Positions 6,820-9,043 of a stretch of 9,043 bases of DNA are shown piece after piece (position 1 is the stretch's first letter; every line of letters starts with the position of its first letter). Both the position numbers and the translations under genes were made by a program. The notes under the pieces were generated by a model. That model had not been told where the DNA came from, made no database searches, and saw nothing but the letters and a program-made list of their open reading frames with translations. The stretch covers positions 1 to 9,043 of the forward strand of contig JALRHE010000103.1 in the NCBI GenBank assembly GCA_023253235.1. The letters run 5' to 3'. Origin of the DNA: Steroidobacteraceae bacterium (GTDB lineage Bacteria; Pseudomonadota; Gammaproteobacteria; Steroidobacterales; Steroidobacteraceae).

Positions 6820-8663
6820 TGGCTATCGATGAACTAGACGGGCTACAACTGGCGAACGCGCTGCGCGCCGGAATATACCGCCTGTTCGAGCGCACCGACC
6901 ATATCAACAAGATCAACGTATTTCCCGTGCCGGATGGCGATACGGGCACGAATATGTCGATGACGTTGAGCGCCGTACTCGCGGCGCTCGATCGCGCACC
7001 CGAACCCCATGCCGGCACCCTGCTAGTGCGGGCTGCCGACGCCGCACTTGATGGTGCCCGTGGTAATTCGGGCGCGATCCTGGCGCAATTTTTATTGGGT
7101 CTGGGCGATGGCGCAGGTCATCTCGCCCGACTCGGTCGTCGCGAATTTGTTTCTGCCGTCAACAAAGGGTCGGTTTACGCACGCGATGCACTAAGTCAGC
7201 CACGCGAAGGCACGATTCTGACGGTGCTACGCGAATTCGCTCAAGCATCTGAAGCCACGCTTAGTCAGTCGCAAAACTTCGGCGAGCTGTTCTCTGAAGC
7301 ATTGATTCGTGTTCGCACCAGTCTCGAAGCCACTCGCTCTCAATTGGATGAGTTACGCATCGCGAACGTCGTCGATGCGGGTGCACTCGGCTTCGTCGAA
7401 GTGCTCGAAGGGATGCGGCGTTTTCTAGAAACGGGTGAGGTGGGCCCGGTGGTCGCACCTTTGCACGTTGGTGACGAGTCGATGGCGGATACCGGTAACG
7501 TCGCTGTCGATCAGGATTTTCGTTATTGCACCGAATGTCTGGTCACGACGGGTGCCGACAGCCAACTCGATCTTCGCCAACTTCGGGAACAGTTTGCCGA
7601 AAGAGGCGCAAGCCTCGTGATCAGCGGTAACAAGCAAAAAGCGCGGATCCATATTCACACCAACACGCCTGATGACGTTTTTCGTCTGGCGGCAAACTAC
7701 GGTGTCGTATCGGCGCAGAAAGCCGATGATATGCAGCTCCAGCAATCAGCCGCGCATCACAAACGAACCCAGAAAATCGCTATCGTGACCGACTCGGGCT
7801 CTGACATACCCGACTCATTCATCGATCGACTCGGCATCATGATGGTGCCGGTACGAATTCAGTTCGGCGCGCGTTCATATCTCGATAAAGTCAGCATGAC
7901 GCCGAGCGAGTTCTACCGAGAGCTTGCTGTAAATCCGTCACATCCGAAAACCTCTCAGCCGCCGCCTGGTGATTTCCGCCGAATGTTCGAGTTTTTGGCA
8001 TCGCACTATCAGGGTGTCGTGTCGGTGAACCTGACAGCACGTCATAGCGGAACTTGGGATGCTGCGATGAAAGCGGCCGATCGCGTATCGCCAGAAGGCA
8101 AGCCGATTCGAGCAATCGACAGTCGCAACGCCTCCGTTGGCCAAGGACTCATCACTATCGCCGCAGCGGAAGCGGCAGAAATCGGAGGTGATCTGGAGGC
8201 TGTCGCGGCCGCAGCCCGCGAGGCCCTCGAATGCACTCGGACGTTCGCACTACTCAAAGATATCAAGTTTGCCGTTCGTGGCGGTCGAGTTCCCGCCATC
8301 GTCGGGACCATCGCCAAATGGCTGCGTCTCAACGTCATCCTGCATACCCATCCCGATGGGCGCATCGCAGCAGGCAGCGGACTGATCGGCAAACTGAATC
8401 TACGTCAGCGCTTTGCCAAACACGTCGTCAAGCAAGTGGGATCGGTCGGAGCGGGTGAGAAGCTGCGACTGCTAGTGGGTCATGGCGACCAGCCTAGCGA
8501 AGCGCAACTTCTGAAAGCAGATCTCCTGCGACTATTTGATCCAAACCACATCGAGTGGATCGAAGTGACAGACATGAGTCCCGCCGTCGGCGTACACGGC
8601 GGACCGGGAACGCTGATCGTCGCGATTCAGCGCAGAGCGGCAACGACCTCGGGTGGGGCTTGA
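6816..8663 (+). CDS. DhaL/DAK2-FakA middle domain-DegV fusion (fatty-acid kinase FakA-FakB-like)
   Basis: A 615-residue protein in three parts. Residues 1 to about 205 are a DhaL-type (DAK2) kinase domain: NVFPVPDGDTGTNMSMT with D40, D42 and N46 for Mg-ATP, DGARGNSGA at 79-87, EGTILTVLREFA, and NVVDAGALGFVEVLEG. Residues about 230-310 match the FakA middle domain: C238 in YCTECLV, H279 and H281 in IHIHT. Residues 320 to about 605 are a DegV/FakB fatty-acid-binding domain: IVTDSGSDIP, TSQPPPGDF at 379-387, HSGTWDAA at 410-417, FAVRGGRVP and HGGPG at 594-598. In Firmicutes FakA phosphorylates fatty acids held by separate FakB proteins; here one chain could do both. Activity and substrate are inferred. 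GAGGA at 6808-6812 is 3 nt from the ATG at 6816 and 6 nt from the in-frame ATG at 6819, so 6819 may be the real start. It overlaps gspB (4 nt) and the convergent VOC gene (37 nt). Confidence 0.92.
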   Translation: MMAIDELDGLQLANALRAGIYRLFERTDHINKINVFPVPDGDTGTNMSMTLSAVLAALDRAPEPHAGTLLVRAADAALDGARGNSGAILAQFLLGLGDGAGHLARLGRREFVSAVNKGSVYARDALSQPREGTILTVLREFAQASEATLSQSQNFGELFSEALIRVRTSLEATRSQLDELRIANVVDAGALGFVEVLEGMRRFLETGEVGPVVAPLHVGDESMADTGNVAVDQDFRYCTECLVTTGADSQLDLRQLREQFAERGASLVISGNKQKARIHIHTNTPDDVFRLAANYGVVSAQKADDMQLQQSAAHHKRTQKIAIVTDSGSDIPDSFIDRLGIMMVPVRIQFGARSYLDKVSMTPSEFYRELAVNPSHPKTSQPPPGDFRRMFEFLASHYQGVVSVNLTARHSGTWDAAMKAADRVSPEGKPIRAIDSRNASVGQGLITIAAAEAAEIGGDLEAVAAAAREALECTRTFALLKDIKFAVRGGRVPAIVGTIAKWLRLNVILHTHPDGRIAAGSGLIGKLNLRQRFAKHVVKQVGSVGAGEKLRLLVGHGDQPSEAQLLKADLLRLFDPNHIEWIEVTDMSPAVGVHGGPGTLIVAIQRRAATTSGGA

Positions 8664-9043
8664 ACGAGTTCGATCAACACGCCTTCACCGGCGATTGGGA
8701 ACTCCTCGTTCGATTTCGGGTGCAAGAAACAAATGTCGTGACCGGCGGCGCCCTTGCGAATACCACCCGGTGCAAAACGCACGCCCCGACTGGTTAGCCA
8801 TTCGACCGCCTTGGGCAGATCGTCAATCCAAAGACCGATATGATTGAGTGGGGTCTGATGTACTGCTGGCTTTTTGTCGGGATCTAGCGGTTGCATCAAA
8901 TCAACCTCGACCGTGTGGACGCCGCGTCCCATCGCACAAATATCTTCGTCTACGTTCTCACGCTCACTGACAAAGTTTTTAGACCCAAAGCATCAATCTT
9001 AATTAAACCAATACGCTCTGCCTCTTCCATGTCTACGCCTACA
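8627..9043 (-). CDS. VOC (glyoxalase/methylmalonyl-CoA epimerase-like) protein, partial, with apparent frameshift or junction
   Basis: The intact frame runs from a stop at 8993-8995 down to TGA 8627-8629. The part from ATG 8932 reads as the C-terminal half of a VOC-fold metalloenzyme: VEVDLMQPLDPD, LNHIGLWIDDL (expected metal ligand His, residue 31 counted from 8932), CFLHPKSNEEF and GVLIELVQAP (expected metal ligand Glu88). VOC enzymes of this type include methylmalonyl-CoA epimerases and glyoxalases; the substrate is unknown. The N-terminal half is missing from this frame. In the -1 neighbour frame, from the window edge, one reads VGVDMEEAERIG and DALGLK; adding one A to the A5 run at 8976-8980 would fuse the two frames at a spacing suited to a VOC domain. 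It overlaps the fusion gene's 3' end by 37 nt. The start lies outside the window or the gene is broken. Confidence 0.65.

Noticed and set aside
8950..9043. Peptide GLIKIDALGLKTLSV read as a DNA polymerase III alpha (DnaE) fragment
   Set aside because: Not annotated as a feature: the similarity is striking but only about 18 residues long at the window edge, and the same stretch can be joined to the VOC frame by a one-base indel. Kept as an alternative in the findings.

Overview
The window looks like ordinary chromosome from a gammaproteobacterium of moderately high GC. The evidence is a FadE-type acyl-CoA dehydrogenase with membrane helices and a long C-terminal domain, a GspB-type type II secretion protein, a rhombosortase-like intramembrane protease and a DinB polymerase. 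The exact group (Xanthomonadales, Steroidobacterales or Woeseiaceae-like) is a guess from the gene mix. Coding density is very high. I see no RNA gene, insertion sequence, CRISPR array or prophage gene, and no non-coding stretch longer than about 100 bases.

Layout, left to right. (1) Positions 1-210 hold the 3' end of a malate dehydrogenase gene, closed by a strong intrinsic terminator (240-266). (2) A plus-strand run follows: fadE (292-2835), a DUF3667-type zinc-ribbon membrane protein that overlaps fadE by 4 nt (2832-3647), and dinB 3 nt further on (3651-4862). (3) A minus-strand pair comes next: a 4'-phosphopantetheinyl transferase (6163-5369) overlapping by 22 nt a rhombosortase-like gene (5390-4809). 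The 3' end of the latter runs 54 nt into the end of dinB. (4) A 41-nt divergent gap carrying a 16-nt near-palindrome separates that pair from a plus-strand pair. This is gspB (6205-6819) and a DhaL/FakA-middle/DegV fusion (6816-8663), joined by an ATGA overlap. (5) A minus-strand VOC (glyoxalase-fold) gene, stop at 8627, overlaps the fusion by 37 nt. Its upstream part is disrupted or frameshifted near 8976-8980, and the last ~100 bases are visibly more AT-rich.

Two themes link the genes. One is acyl-chain metabolism: FadE oxidises acyl-CoA, the phosphopantetheinyl transferase activates carrier proteins, and the fusion protein looks like a fatty-acid kinase (FakA catalytic part) joined to its own fatty-acid-binding partner (FakB/DegV). 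The other is surface protein export: GspB belongs to the type II secretion system, and rhombosortases process GlyGly-CTERM proteins that in known cases use that system. The most interesting item is the FakA-FakB-like single-chain fusion, in which DegV sits where FakA would carry its FakB-docking domain.
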